A DNA stretch of 57,783 bases from a bacterium (lineage in GTDB: Bacteria; Actinomycetota; Acidimicrobiia; Spongiisociales; JAENVV01), in contig JAHEFX010000005.1 of assembly GCA_024639975.1 (NCBI GenBank), positions 1 to 57,783 of the forward strand, given 5' to 3'. This document shows positions 51,058 to 57,783 of the stretch, piece by piece (position 1 is the stretch's first letter; each line of letters opens with the position of its first letter). The translations under genes were made by a program, and so were the position numbers. A model generated the notes under the pieces. That model was not told the origin of the DNA, did no database searches, and was given only the letters and a program-made list of their open reading frames with translations.

Positions 51058-51810
51058 TCAGGGGATGACGACGCAGACGTAGGTGCCGTCGTCGAGCCGG
51101 GCCGCACCGGCGGTCCCGAGCGGGCAATCCGCCTCGTCGCCGACGAGACCCGAGACGATGCCGTCCGGGTTCGGACCGCAGTCGGCAGGCGTGACGACGT
51201 TGCCGTCGATGGCGACACATCCCTCGACCTCGAAGACGGGATCGAGGTCGACGCAGAGCGTCCGACCCGAGGACTCGACAGACGAGAGCCCGTCAGGACA
51301 GGTGCCGTCCGGGGATTCGCCGATCACCCGGCCGTCGGATCTCTCCGACTCGCACGGGACGTCCGTCGGTACGAGCTGGTCGACGTCGACGCAATCTTCG
51401 GCCGACAAGAAGAAGGGGCTGTCGTCGTCCGCCGAGTCAGGTCGGCCGCCGACCGATCCGACTACCACGGCGACGAGCAGCAGACCAACGGCGCCGATGA
51501 GCACGGCCGGCCACCAACTCCGGTTGCCGGAGCTCGGTGGTGGAGCCGCCCGAGGGGGCGCCTTGGGCGAGGGGGGAGCCGCCGGACGCCGAACCGTCGG
51601 TGTGGGCGGCTTGGTGTGGGCGGCCCTTCGTTTCGGGTCCGACAAGAGGGCGTAGGCCTCGTTCACCCGAGCCGCCGCCTCGGGGTCTCCGCCACGATCG
51701 GGGTGGGCCGCCTTCATCGCGTTGCGGTAGGCCGACCGGATCTCGTCGTCGGACGCCCCGCGGGGCAATCCGAGGACGACGTAGGGATCGGGGGTCGGCC
51801 GGCGAGCCAT
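51058..51810 (-). CDS. J-domain membrane protein with Cys-rich outer domain
   Basis: A 250-residue protein with an N-terminal J domain (about 8-60, HPD at 36-38 in AAHPDRGG), a Pro/Ala/Lys linker (about 65-95), one membrane helix (WWPAVLIGAVGLLLVAVVVGSVG), and a C-terminal extracytoplasmic domain with eight cysteines in repeated short units (CVDVDQLVP, CPDG, CVDLD, CVAID). The J domain should recruit DnaK on the inside. The outer Cys pattern suggests disulfides. ATG 51810 is used. It lies downstream of ssrA on the same strand. Confidence 0.85.
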   Translation of the reverse strand: MARRPTPDPYVVLGLPRGASDDEIRSAYRNAMKAAHPDRGGDPEAAARVNEAYALLSDPKRRAAHTKPPTPTVRRPAAPPSPKAPPRAAPPPSSGNRSWWPAVLIGAVGLLLVAVVVGSVGGRPDSADDDSPFFLSAEDCVDVDQLVPTDVPCESERSDGRVIGESPDGTCPDGLSSVESSGRTLCVDLDPVFEVEGCVAIDGNVVTPADCGPNPDGIVSGLVGDEADCPLGTAGAARLDDGTYVCVVIP

Positions 51811-51845
51811 GCCCGGGAGGCTAGGAACGGGTTGGCCAAACACGA

Positions 51846-51872
51846 CGAAGGCGCCCGAAAGGGGCGCCTTCG
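51846..51872 (-). terminator. Terminator hairpin after ssrA
   Basis: The 11-bp stem CGAAGGCGCCC / GGGCGCCTTCG with a five-base loop lies nine bases past the tmRNA 3' end. On the minus strand it is followed by TCGTGTTT, a weak U-rich run. Confidence 0.75.
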
Positions 51873-51880
51873 TGGGCCGG

Positions 51881-52238
51881 TGGAGCTGCCGGGAGTCGAA
51901 CCCGGGTCCGGCGCGGCGTGCGGACGGCCTGACGATCATCCCTGTTCAGACCACAGGGTGGGTCGACGCCGGTCTAGTTCCCGACCGTCACCTCGTCTCT
52001 CCGAGGCGTCCTCCCGTCTCTCCGGGCTGTCCACCCCTGCTTCTGTTCCCACGCTGCAGGAGTACGACGCGGCTTGCCTGTCACCAGGTAGCGGGACCGT
52101 TGGCTATCACCTAGGAATTAGGCAGCAACGGCGAGAGGCTCATTGGCATCTCATTGGGTGTCCCCGTTTATCGAGTCTGAGACAACTCGGATCGTGTCCG
52201 GCCGCAACGGAACGAACCGTCGAAACCGTTTCAGCCCC
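51881..52238 (-). ncRNA. ssrA: tmRNA (SsrA)
   Basis: The minus strand starts GGGGCTGAAACGGTTTCGACGG, the typical tmRNA 5' end, and closes with a T arm CCGGG-TTCGACT-CCCGG and CAGCTCC-A, pairing GGGGCTG with CAGCTCC. The length of about 358 nt is normal. The tag frame most likely reads GCC AAT GAG CCT CTC GCC GTT GCT GCC TAA (52147 to 52118), giving ANEPLAVAA, short and ending in VAA. No CCA is encoded. smpB lies about 1 kb away. tmRNA frees stalled ribosomes and marks products for ClpXP, also encoded here. Confidence 0.95.
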
Positions 52239-52260
52239 TATTCAGTTGTCAACGACCCTG

Positions 52261-52266
52261 ATTGTA
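52261..52266 (-). promoter_or_regulatory. Candidate -10 box for ssrA
   Basis: TACAAT on the minus strand lies about 23 bases upstream of the tmRNA 5' end. A transcript starting just after it would carry a short leader removed by RNase P. No clear -35 was found in the 85-base divergent gap. Confidence 0.3.
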
Positions 52267-52323
52267 CCGGTGGACTCGGACATCGGCCCGGCCAATACCC
52301 GTGGGATTCCTATCCTGACCCCC

Positions 52324-53196
52324 ATGGACACCCCTGAGGGCACCGAATCCACCGACGAGCCGACCACCGACGGACCGGGGACCGAAACCGTCGAAGTCGG
52401 CGATGCAACGCCGGAGCCTGCAGCCGACGTCCCGAAGGAACGATCCGTTCCCGGCTGGGCCATCGGTCTCTACGTGTTGGTCGCACTCGCCATCGGGCTG
52501 CAACTGGCCCTCGGCTGGGTGCTGCTCGACAACTCCGAGGAGCTCTACGAGGTCTCCGCCCAGAACAACGACCTCGTCCTGCGGACGGCCGGCATCCGCG
52601 ACGACGTGGCCGACCTCTCCGAGGAGCTCGCCGCCCTCGACCGACGGGTGACCAACGCACAGTCCGTGTCTGTCGTCGGTGAAGGCGTCGCCCCGACCAA
52701 CGAAGGACTCCCCCTCATCCCGTCCAGCGGCGCCGACCCAGCCGTCGGCATGGCGCTGCCAACGATCACCGGCCCCGACCACGATTCCGGCCGCGAGCTC
52801 ACCATCGGGAGCGGGGGCCTGGCCACGGTCACCATCGTCTGGGCCCACTGGTGTCCCTACTGCCAGCAGGAGCTCCCAATGGTGGACGCACTCCTGAAGG
52901 ACGGCTCGCTCGACCAGTTCGATGCGGTGCAGGTCCAGTCGATCACGACCTTCATCGACGAGGATCGTCCGAACCCACTCGACCCCTACATGGACCAACT
53001 CCAGCTCGCCTATCCGGTCGTGGTGGACGAGACCGGTGCCTACGCCGCCCAACTCGGCATCCAGGGCGTACCGGCATGGGTCATCTCCGACCAGGACGGC
53101 AACATCCTGGGACGCTTCTCGGGTGCCATCGGCGAGGAGGCCTTTCTCGGGGTGATGGAAGAGGTCCAGCGCATCGCCACCGAGGGCGGCGCCTGA
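52324..53196 (+). CDS. Membrane-anchored thioredoxin-like (TlpA-type) protein
   Basis: A 290-residue protein with an acidic, Thr/Glu/Pro-rich N-terminal tail (about 1-40), one membrane helix (WAIGLYVLVALAIGLQLALGWVLL), a short coiled coil (about 70-112), and a thioredoxin fold. The active site is WCPYC (CPYC, Cys177 and Cys180) and the cis-Pro loop is GIQGVPAWVI. It should face outside and act in disulfide or cytochrome c maturation chemistry. CPYC is a less common TlpA/DsbA-like motif. ATG 52324 is used; the 879-residue track ORF is a read-through. It is divergent from ssrA. Confidence 0.88.
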   Translation: MDTPEGTESTDEPTTDGPGTETVEVGDATPEPAADVPKERSVPGWAIGLYVLVALAIGLQLALGWVLLDNSEELYEVSAQNNDLVLRTAGIRDDVADLSEELAALDRRVTNAQSVSVVGEGVAPTNEGLPLIPSSGADPAVGMALPTITGPDHDSGRELTIGSGGLATVTIVWAHWCPYCQQELPMVDALLKDGSLDQFDAVQVQSITTFIDEDRPNPLDPYMDQLQLAYPVVVDETGAYAAQLGIQGVPAWVISDQDGNILGRFSGAIGEEAFLGVMEEVQRIATEGGA

Positions 53197-53199
53197 CCG

Positions 53200-53664
53200 C
53201 TACCAGCGGCCCCGATCCATCTCCTTGCGCTGCGCCTTCTCCTTGAGGGCGTGACGCTTGTCCACGGTGGACTTGCCCTTGCCGACGGCGAATTCGAGCT
53301 TCGCCCGACCGTTGCGGAAGTAGAGGCGGGTCGGCACGAGGGTCATCCCCTTCTCCGACGTCTGCTTGTCGATCTTCTCGATCTCGGCACGATGCAGCAG
53401 CAGTTTCCGTGTCCGTTCGGGTTCGTGACCTCCTTCGGCGGCGAAGGAGTACGGGGCGATATAGGCGCCGTAGAGGTGTGCCTCCCCGTTGCGGACCGCC
53501 ACGTGGGAGTCCTTGAGGTCGGCATTGCCGGCCCGGAGGCTCTTCACCTCGGACCCGGTCAGCACGAGACCGGCTTCGAACGTCGAGTCGAGGTTGTAGT
53601 CGAATCGGGCCCGACGGTTCTGGGCGATGAGCTTCGTGCCCTCGGAAGGCTGCTGCTTGGCCAT
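53200..53664 (-). CDS. smpB: SsrA-binding protein SmpB
   Basis: SmpB escorts tmRNA to stalled ribosomes. The 154-residue protein has the OB-fold core with NRRARFDYNLDSTFEAGLVL, TGSEVKSLRAG, and GKGKSTVDKRHALKEK at the end, where the basic C-terminal tail (RKEMDRGRW) mimics mRNA in the A site. It follows ftsX on the same strand and lies about 1 kb from ssrA, so both parts of the rescue system are neighbours. Confidence 0.97.
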   Translation of the reverse strand: MAKQQPSEGTKLIAQNRRARFDYNLDSTFEAGLVLTGSEVKSLRAGNADLKDSHVAVRNGEAHLYGAYIAPYSFAAEGGHEPERTRKLLLHRAEIEKIDKQTSEKGMTLVPTRLYFRNGRAKLEFAVGKGKSTVDKRHALKEKAQRKEMDRGRW

Positions 53665-53694
53665 GATTCCGAGGACGGTAGCCCGCCCGGCCGA

Positions 53695-54576
53695 TCAGAC
53701 CTTGAGGAAGCGACGCAGGCCGAGCGACGACCCGACCAGGCCGGCCAAGGCGCCGAACAGCACGAAGGCGAGGCCCCATCGGACGAAGAAGACCGTCTCG
53801 ATCGCGAAGGAGAACATCGGAATGTCCACCGAGCCCGAGACGAACGTCCACAGCAAGATGACGACGCCGACACCGAGCGTCGACCCGATCACTCCCTCGA
53901 GGATCCCTTCCGTCAGGAAGGGCACGCGTATGAACCAGTTGGATGCACCAACCAGCCGCATGACGGATATCTCGTCGCGACGGGCGTAGATCGCCAATCG
54001 AATCGTGTTCGAGATCAGTACGACCGCGGCGACGCCCAGCAGGACGACGAGCGCAATGGCGACCACATTCAGCGCGTCGATGAAGCTCGATAGGCGCTCG
54101 ATCGTCTCCCCCTGGGAGACCACGCGCCTGACCGCCGGGTTGCCGTCGAGTCGGATCTCGACGTCGCGGTATGCGTCGAGATCGGCGAGCTTGACCCGTA
54201 TCGACGCCGGGACGTCGGTCTGGTCGGCGACCTCGAGGATGGAGGGCGAGTCCTCGAAGAGGATCAGGAACTCCTGGTAGGCCTCGGCCTGGTCGACGTA
54301 GCGGGCCGACTCGACCTCGGGCCATTCCTGCACCTCGACCAACAGGGCCTGGTGGTCCTGGACGGAGATGCCCTCGTTGCTGTCGTGGAGGAACACGATG
54401 ACCTGTTCGCCCTCCTGCCAAAGGAGGGTGTTGATGCGGATGAACTCGTTGCCCACCACGGCGAAAAAGGCAAAGAAGAGGGAGATGAACACGGCGATCA
54501 TGGCGCCGGTCACGACGAGCAGGTTGCGCCGCATGCTCTGGAACGCGTCTCGCAGGACGTAGCTGAGGCGGATCAT
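53695..54576 (-). CDS. ftsX: Cell division ABC transporter permease FtsX
   Basis: FtsX is the membrane part of FtsEX, which controls peptidoglycan hydrolases at the septum. The 293-residue protein has four membrane helices: one near the N-terminus (VTGAMIAVFISLFFAFFAVVG), an outer domain (about 45-165), and three C-terminal helices (VVAIALVVLLGVAAVVLIS; GVVILLWTFVSGSV; LAFVLFGALAGLVGSSLGL). The MRLVGASNWFIRVPFLTEG loop is the FtsE-coupling motif. It overlaps ftsE by four bases (ATGA). Confidence 0.95.
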   Translation of the reverse strand: MIRLSYVLRDAFQSMRRNLLVVTGAMIAVFISLFFAFFAVVGNEFIRINTLLWQEGEQVIVFLHDSNEGISVQDHQALLVEVQEWPEVESARYVDQAEAYQEFLILFEDSPSILEVADQTDVPASIRVKLADLDAYRDVEIRLDGNPAVRRVVSQGETIERLSSFIDALNVVAIALVVLLGVAAVVLISNTIRLAIYARRDEISVMRLVGASNWFIRVPFLTEGILEGVIGSTLGVGVVILLWTFVSGSVDIPMFSFAIETVFFVRWGLAFVLFGALAGLVGSSLGLRRFLKV

Positions 54577-55472
54577 CCGTCGTCCTCGCCCTCGGTCCCA
54601 CCATCAGGCGCGTCGTCCGACGGTTCGGCGAAGGGATCACCCTCGACCTGGGGCTCGGGGTCCAGGGGGTGGCGGGCTTCGGCAGCGTCGTCCTCGGGCA
54701 TGTCGGGAAGACTGAACTGCGCGGCGTCCGGGTCGACGGGTTCGGGCTTCGGGGGCTCCTCTGCATCGCCGTTCACGACCGGCTGGACCATCGTGTCCTC
54801 GTACCGACCATGGATGATGTCCTGGGTCACCTTGCCGTTGTCCAGTGCAACCACCCGCCGGCGCATCGCGTCGACGATGGCGTGGTCGTGGGTGGCCATG
54901 AGCACGGTGGTTCCGGTGCGGTTGATGCGGTCGAGGAGGCGCATGATCCCGACCGAGGTGGCCGGGTCGAGGTTCCCCGTCGGCTCGTCGGCGAGCAGGA
55001 TCGGGGGGCGGTTCACGAACGCACGCGCCACGCTGACTCGCTGCTGCTCGCCACCCGACAGCTGGTCTGGGTACCGGTCTTCCTTGCCGGCGAGGCCCAC
55101 CAGCTCGATGACCTGGGCGGTCTGCTGGCGCACCACGACCCGGGGCTGACCGAGCACTTCGAGGGCGAAGGCGATGTTCTCGGCAACCGTCTTGTTCGGC
55201 AGGAGCTTGTAGTCCTGGAACACGGTGCCGATCGTCCGACGCAGCTCGGGGATCTGCCGCGACGACATCGCGGTGATCTCCTTGCCGGCCACCCAGATCT
55301 TGCCGCGGGTGGCGTCCTCCTCGCGGAGGATCATGCGGATGAGCGTCGACTTTCCTGAGCCCGACGGACCGACGAGGAAGACGAACTCACCCTTGTTGAT
55401 GTCGAGTGACACGTCGGCGACGGCGACGGAGTTGCCGTCGTACACCTTCGTGACGTTCTCGAGTCGAATCAT
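54573..55472 (-). CDS. ftsE: Cell division ATP-binding protein FtsE with long acidic tail
   Basis: FtsE is the ATPase of FtsEX. The 299-residue protein has Walker A GPSGSGKST, signature LSGGEQQRV, Walker B ILLADEPTGNLD, and H-loop ATHDHAIVD in a normal ~225-residue ABC domain. It then carries an extra ~70-residue tail rich in Asp, Glu and Pro (DGAEEPPKPEP-like; ending GGTEGEDDG). Most FtsE proteins end near 225-230, so the tail is unusual. It is coupled to ftsX. The 101 bases to prfB hold no clear promoter, although a TTGACT occurs at 55555-55560 (minus). Confidence 0.95.
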   Translation of the reverse strand: MIRLENVTKVYDGNSVAVADVSLDINKGEFVFLVGPSGSGKSTLIRMILREEDATRGKIWVAGKEITAMSSRQIPELRRTIGTVFQDYKLLPNKTVAENIAFALEVLGQPRVVVRQQTAQVIELVGLAGKEDRYPDQLSGGEQQRVSVARAFVNRPPILLADEPTGNLDPATSVGIMRLLDRINRTGTTVLMATHDHAIVDAMRRRVVALDNGKVTQDIIHGRYEDTMVQPVVNGDAEEPPKPEPVDPDAAQFSLPDMPEDDAAEARHPLDPEPQVEGDPFAEPSDDAPDGGTEGEDDG

Positions 55473-55573
55473 GGGAAGCGGAGCCTCAGGGGGTGCTGAA
55501 TGGAGGCGGAATCGCCGACGGGCAGCGTACCGACGCGCCGCGTATAGGCGCAGTCAATGGTCGGGATGAACGC

Positions 55574-56683
55574 CTACCCGGCGTCGCCGGATTCGGCCCG
55601 TCGCCAGTGCAGGTAGGCCTCGACGAGCGGCATGAAATCGCCGTCGAGCACGGCTTGGATGTTGCCGATCTCCATCCCGGAACGCAGGTCCTTCACCAAT
55701 TGGAAGGGCTGCATCGTGTATGAGCGGATCTGGCGGCCCCAGGCGGCCTCGTGGGTCTCGCCCCGGATCTCGGCCAACTGCGCCTCCCGCTCCTCGCGGA
55801 CGACCTGGGCGAGTCGGGATTTGAGCATCTCCATGGCACGGGCGCGATTCTGGATCTGACTTCGTTCCGCTTGGCACGCCACGACGACACCCGTGGGCAA
55901 GTGGGTGATCCGAACAGCTGAGTCGGTGGTGTTGACGTGCTGGCCACCCGCTCCAGAGGAACGAAAGGTGTCGATGCGCAGATCGTCGGGCGTGATCTCG
56001 ATCTCCTCGGCCTCACCGACCTCGGGGATCACATCGACCCCGGCAAAGGCGGTATGCCGACGGGACTGGGCGTCGAAGGGGCTGATGCGCACGAGTCGGT
56101 GCACGCCCTTCTCGGAAAGGAAGGTCCCGTAGGCGAGGTCGCCCTTGACCGAGATGTTGACGGACTTGATGCCGGCCTGGTCCCCCTCGTGGAACTCCTC
56201 GACCCGGGCCGTGAACCCCTGCTGGTCGGCGAACCGGAGGTAGCCCCGCATGAGGATCTCGGCCCAGTCCTGGGCATCGACGCCGCCGGCGCCGGCGTTG
56301 ATGGAGATGATGGCGTCCGAATCGTCGTACTCGCCGAAGAACAGGGACTCCAGTTCCAGCGTCCCCAGCTCGGAATCGATCCGCTCCAGTTCGTCGGTGA
56401 TCTCAGACGGGTCCTCGCCCTCCTCGCGGATCATCTCGTAGAGCGTCTCGGCGTCGTCGAGGGCCTGTTCGAGCCCGCCGACCCGATCGATGGTCCCCTC
56501 CACCCGGGCGAGACGCCGGGTCACCGACCGGGCACGATCCTGGTCGTTCCAGAGGTCCGGATCGGCCGCCTGCTCCTTGAGGGTCTCCAGCTCGGTGCCG
56601 AGCCCGTCGAGGTCGAGGAACGACCTGGCGCCGTCGAGTCGGGTGCGCAGGTCTGCGATGGAGGATCGAGGGTCGAGGTCCAT
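55574..56683 (-). CDS. prfB: Peptide chain release factor 2
   Basis: RF2 ends translation at UGA and UAA. The 369-residue protein has the helical N-terminal domain, the stop-reading tripeptide SPF in RISPFDAQ, and the catalytic GGQ in SGAGGQHVNTTDSAVRI. The frame is continuous: the programmed +1 frameshift used for autoregulation in many bacteria is absent, as in other actinobacteria. ATG 56683 (MDLDPRSSIADL) is preferred over 56821; GGAGG sits close upstream. prfB-ftsE-ftsX-smpB is the common actinobacterial order. Confidence 0.96.
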   Translation of the reverse strand: MDLDPRSSIADLRTRLDGARSFLDLDGLGTELETLKEQAADPDLWNDQDRARSVTRRLARVEGTIDRVGGLEQALDDAETLYEMIREEGEDPSEITDELERIDSELGTLELESLFFGEYDDSDAIISINAGAGGVDAQDWAEILMRGYLRFADQQGFTARVEEFHEGDQAGIKSVNISVKGDLAYGTFLSEKGVHRLVRISPFDAQSRRHTAFAGVDVIPEVGEAEEIEITPDDLRIDTFRSSGAGGQHVNTTDSAVRITHLPTGVVVACQAERSQIQNRARAMEMLKSRLAQVVREEREAQLAEIRGETHEAAWGRQIRSYTMQPFQLVKDLRSGMEIGNIQAVLDGDFMPLVEAYLHWRRAESGDAG

Positions 56684-56827
56684 GGCCTCCGAGGCTAGGC
56701 CGACCCCCTCTTCAACCAGCGGCGGCCGATCCCGCACCGGCGGGGCGGGACTCGCCAGACCCGACGGGCGATGAACGAGGACGGTTCGGGTCGACGCCCC
56801 GGCCCCGGAGCGCCCGAGCAACCGTCG

Positions 56828-57463
56828 CTAGACGACGATGACGGGGGCCGGGCGTCGGCGGATCATCCACTCGACGACCAACAGGTTCGGTACCCAGCAC
56901 GACCAACCGACCACGGCGAAGACCATCGTCTCGTCACCATCGAGGAGGGCGAAGAGCGCCGGGATCTGCAACCGCAGGCTCACCGCCGCAAGCAGGAGGG
57001 CGAATGACCGCATCATCCACACCCGGTGGTCGTCGAACCGCCGCCCGAGGGCCAATCGGAGCCCAACGAGCCCACAGGTGGTCGTGAGGGCGCCAAGGGC
57101 CGCGAAGCCGAGGCGGCCGGTCAGGCCCCCTTCGGCGAAACCGGCCACGAAGAAGCCGGAGAGCCCCGTGCCGAGAGCGGCGGCCACGTGGAGCCGGCCC
57201 AATCCCCGATGCAGCTTCGGACGTGCGGTCCGGATCCGCTCGAGGAACTGGAACGGACCCGTGAGCAGGGCAAGGCCACCCACCACGGCATGGAAGCTCA
57301 GAGCAACGATTGACACGTCGAGCCCGAGAGGAAGGTCTCGACCCTCGTAGAAGGCCTCGGCTCCCCCGAAGGCAAAGCCCACGCCGTAGATGCCGATCAG
57401 GCCGGCGAGCACCACCATCACCCACCAGGTCCACTTTGGCTTCGTTCGCTGTTCTGTCGTCAC
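56828..57463 (-). CDS. DUF2306-like multi-pass membrane protein
   Basis: A 211-residue hydrophobic protein with about six membrane helices (for example WWVMVVLAGLIGIYGVGFAF; VGGLALLTGPFQFL; LHVAAALGTGLSGFFVAGF). The fragments FHAVVGGLALLTGPFQFLER, HRGLGRLHV and FDDHRVWMMRSFALLLAAVSLR fit the DUF2306 family, whose His residues may bind a cofactor. Function is unknown. GTG 57463 is chosen because GGAGGAG lies six bases upstream; the track start at 57517 lacks such a site. Confidence 0.85.
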   Translation of the reverse strand: MTTEQRTKPKWTWWVMVVLAGLIGIYGVGFAFGGAEAFYEGRDLPLGLDVSIVALSFHAVVGGLALLTGPFQFLERIRTARPKLHRGLGRLHVAAALGTGLSGFFVAGFAEGGLTGRLGFAALGALTTTCGLVGLRLALGRRFDDHRVWMMRSFALLLAAVSLRLQIPALFALLDGDETMVFAVVGWSCWVPNLLVVEWMIRRRPAPVIVV

Positions 57464-57499
57464 TTCGGCTCCTCCGTCTGCCCCGGGATCTTGCCAACT

Positions 57500-57534
57500 T
57501 CTCCGGGCGATGACCATCAGGGATCACCCGGAGA
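57500..57534. repeat. 8-bp inverted repeat upstream of DUF2306 gene
   Basis: TCTCCGGG (57500-57507) and CCCGGAGA (57527-57534) form an inverted repeat with a 19-base spacer, 37 bases upstream of the DUF2306 start. It may be an operator. The rest of the 214-base gap 57464-57677 shows nothing else I can support. Confidence 0.35.
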
Positions 57535-57677
57535 GCACCCTCGCACGATCAGGGCATCGGTCAGGGGCGCATGCCTGCACGTGCAAAAGAAGCCACATCG
57601 AGCCCGACCAGTGGCAGACCCCGTCCGGGAGCGGGTCATATCCCCAACGGGACCGGTGGCGCCGTAGCCTCCAGCCG

Positions 57678-57783
57678 GTGTATGAGACCATCGTCGTCGG
57701 AGCCGGGCAGGCGGGGCTCGCAGTGGGATGGCACCTCCTCGAGCGAGGCATCGACGTCCTCATCCTGGAGCGAGGCCGTGTCG
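57678..57783 (+). CDS. FAD-dependent oxidoreductase / flavin monooxygenase, partial (N-terminus only)
   Basis: The last 106 bases open with GTG and read VYETIVVGAGQAGLAVGWHLLERG, then IDVLILERGRV, and run off the window. This is a dinucleotide-binding beta-alpha-beta unit (GxGxxG as GAGQAG, with an acidic Glu at the end of strand two in ILER) typical of flavin-containing monooxygenases and related FAD/NAD(P) oxidoreductases. The substrate cannot be told from the fragment. The minus-strand ORF 57524-57763 is its shadow. Confidence 0.8.
   Translation, partial: MYETIVVGAGQAGLAVGWHLLERGIDVLILERGRV

Noticed and set aside
51881-52238. Protein-coding interpretation of the ssrA region (inside the 879-residue ORF)
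   Set aside because: tRNA-like ends, the GGGGCTG 5' end and the tag frame identify tmRNA; the ORF is a read-through to the thioredoxin-like gene.
55574-56683. Programmed +1 frameshift in prfB
   Set aside because: The frame is continuous from the N-terminus through SPF and GGQ; no internal TGA needs bypassing.

Overview
The window is strongly G+C-rich bacterial chromosome. Gene content and order point to Actinomycetota, probably the class Acidimicrobiia or a close relative. The clues are the obg-proB block, nadD next to a LytR_C protein and rsfS, prfB-ftsE-ftsX-smpB, a Mec/Rv1339-like/rph/rdgB block, a single-frame prfB, an RNase E/G with a long basic N-terminus, and a HAIR-like operator. The lineage call is inference, because no 16S or marker phylogeny is available here. 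No phage, IS element, CRISPR array or rRNA was seen; nearly all of the window is core chromosome.

Layout. 1-1.95 kb: a gene cut by the window edge, an SDR oxidoreductase and a GNAT acetyltransferase. 2.1-11.9 kb (minus strand): tRNA-Ala, rsfS, a degenerate LCP/LytR_C protein, nadD, a LytM-like protein that has lost a zinc ligand, a lone receiver protein, a VWA/MoxR pair, meaB, then proB-obg-rpmA-rplU. 11.9-20 kb: RNase E/G, thymidine kinase, and the rod-shape operon mreB-mreC-mreD-mrdA-rodA. 20.1-28.5 kb: ndk, folC, valS, one small membrane protein on the plus strand, then tig-clpP-clpX. 28.5-29.7 kb: a tRNA cluster (Pro, Gly, Arg, His on minus; Lys on plus) with an HTH plus LAGLIDADG-like gene between the two strands' tRNAs. 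30-33.2 kb: pdxH, a Mec-like JAMM protein, an MBL hydrolase, rph and rdgB as one overlapping unit. 33.2-38.9 kb: DUF983 protein, DEAD-box helicase, DinG-like helicase, EttA, Hsp20. 39-45 kb: orphan histidine kinase and ACT-malic enzyme, divergent from pyruvate phosphate dikinase. 45-51 kb: MBOAT/SGNH acylation pair, PQQ-type sugar dehydrogenase, membrane protein, methyltransferase, HAD-IB phosphatase. 51-57.8 kb: J-domain membrane protein, tmRNA, thioredoxin-like protein, smpB, ftsX, ftsE, prfB, DUF2306 protein, and the start of an FAD-dependent oxidoreductase.

How the genes work together. Several complete modules can be read: rod elongation (MreBCD, RodA, PBP2), division/hydrolase control (FtsEX), ribosome biogenesis and rescue (Obg, L21, L27, RsfS, EttA, tmRNA, SmpB, RF2), protein quality control (trigger factor, ClpXP, Hsp20, J-domain protein), RNA turnover (RNase E/G, RNase PH, DEAD helicase), the pyruvate/PEP node (malic enzyme, PPDK), and envelope acylation (MBOAT, SGNH). 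Start/stop overlaps (ATGA, GTGA, TTGA, TGATG) are very common and imply translational coupling. No intergenic stretch longer than 300 bases exists; the longest (1953-2172 and 57464-57677) hold only inverted repeats.

No clearly new multi-gene system was found. The best leads are the HTH/LAGLIDADG-like gene inside the tRNA cluster, the short ANEPLAVAA tmRNA tag, the HAIR-like site on hsp20, and the ppdK/malic enzyme control region.
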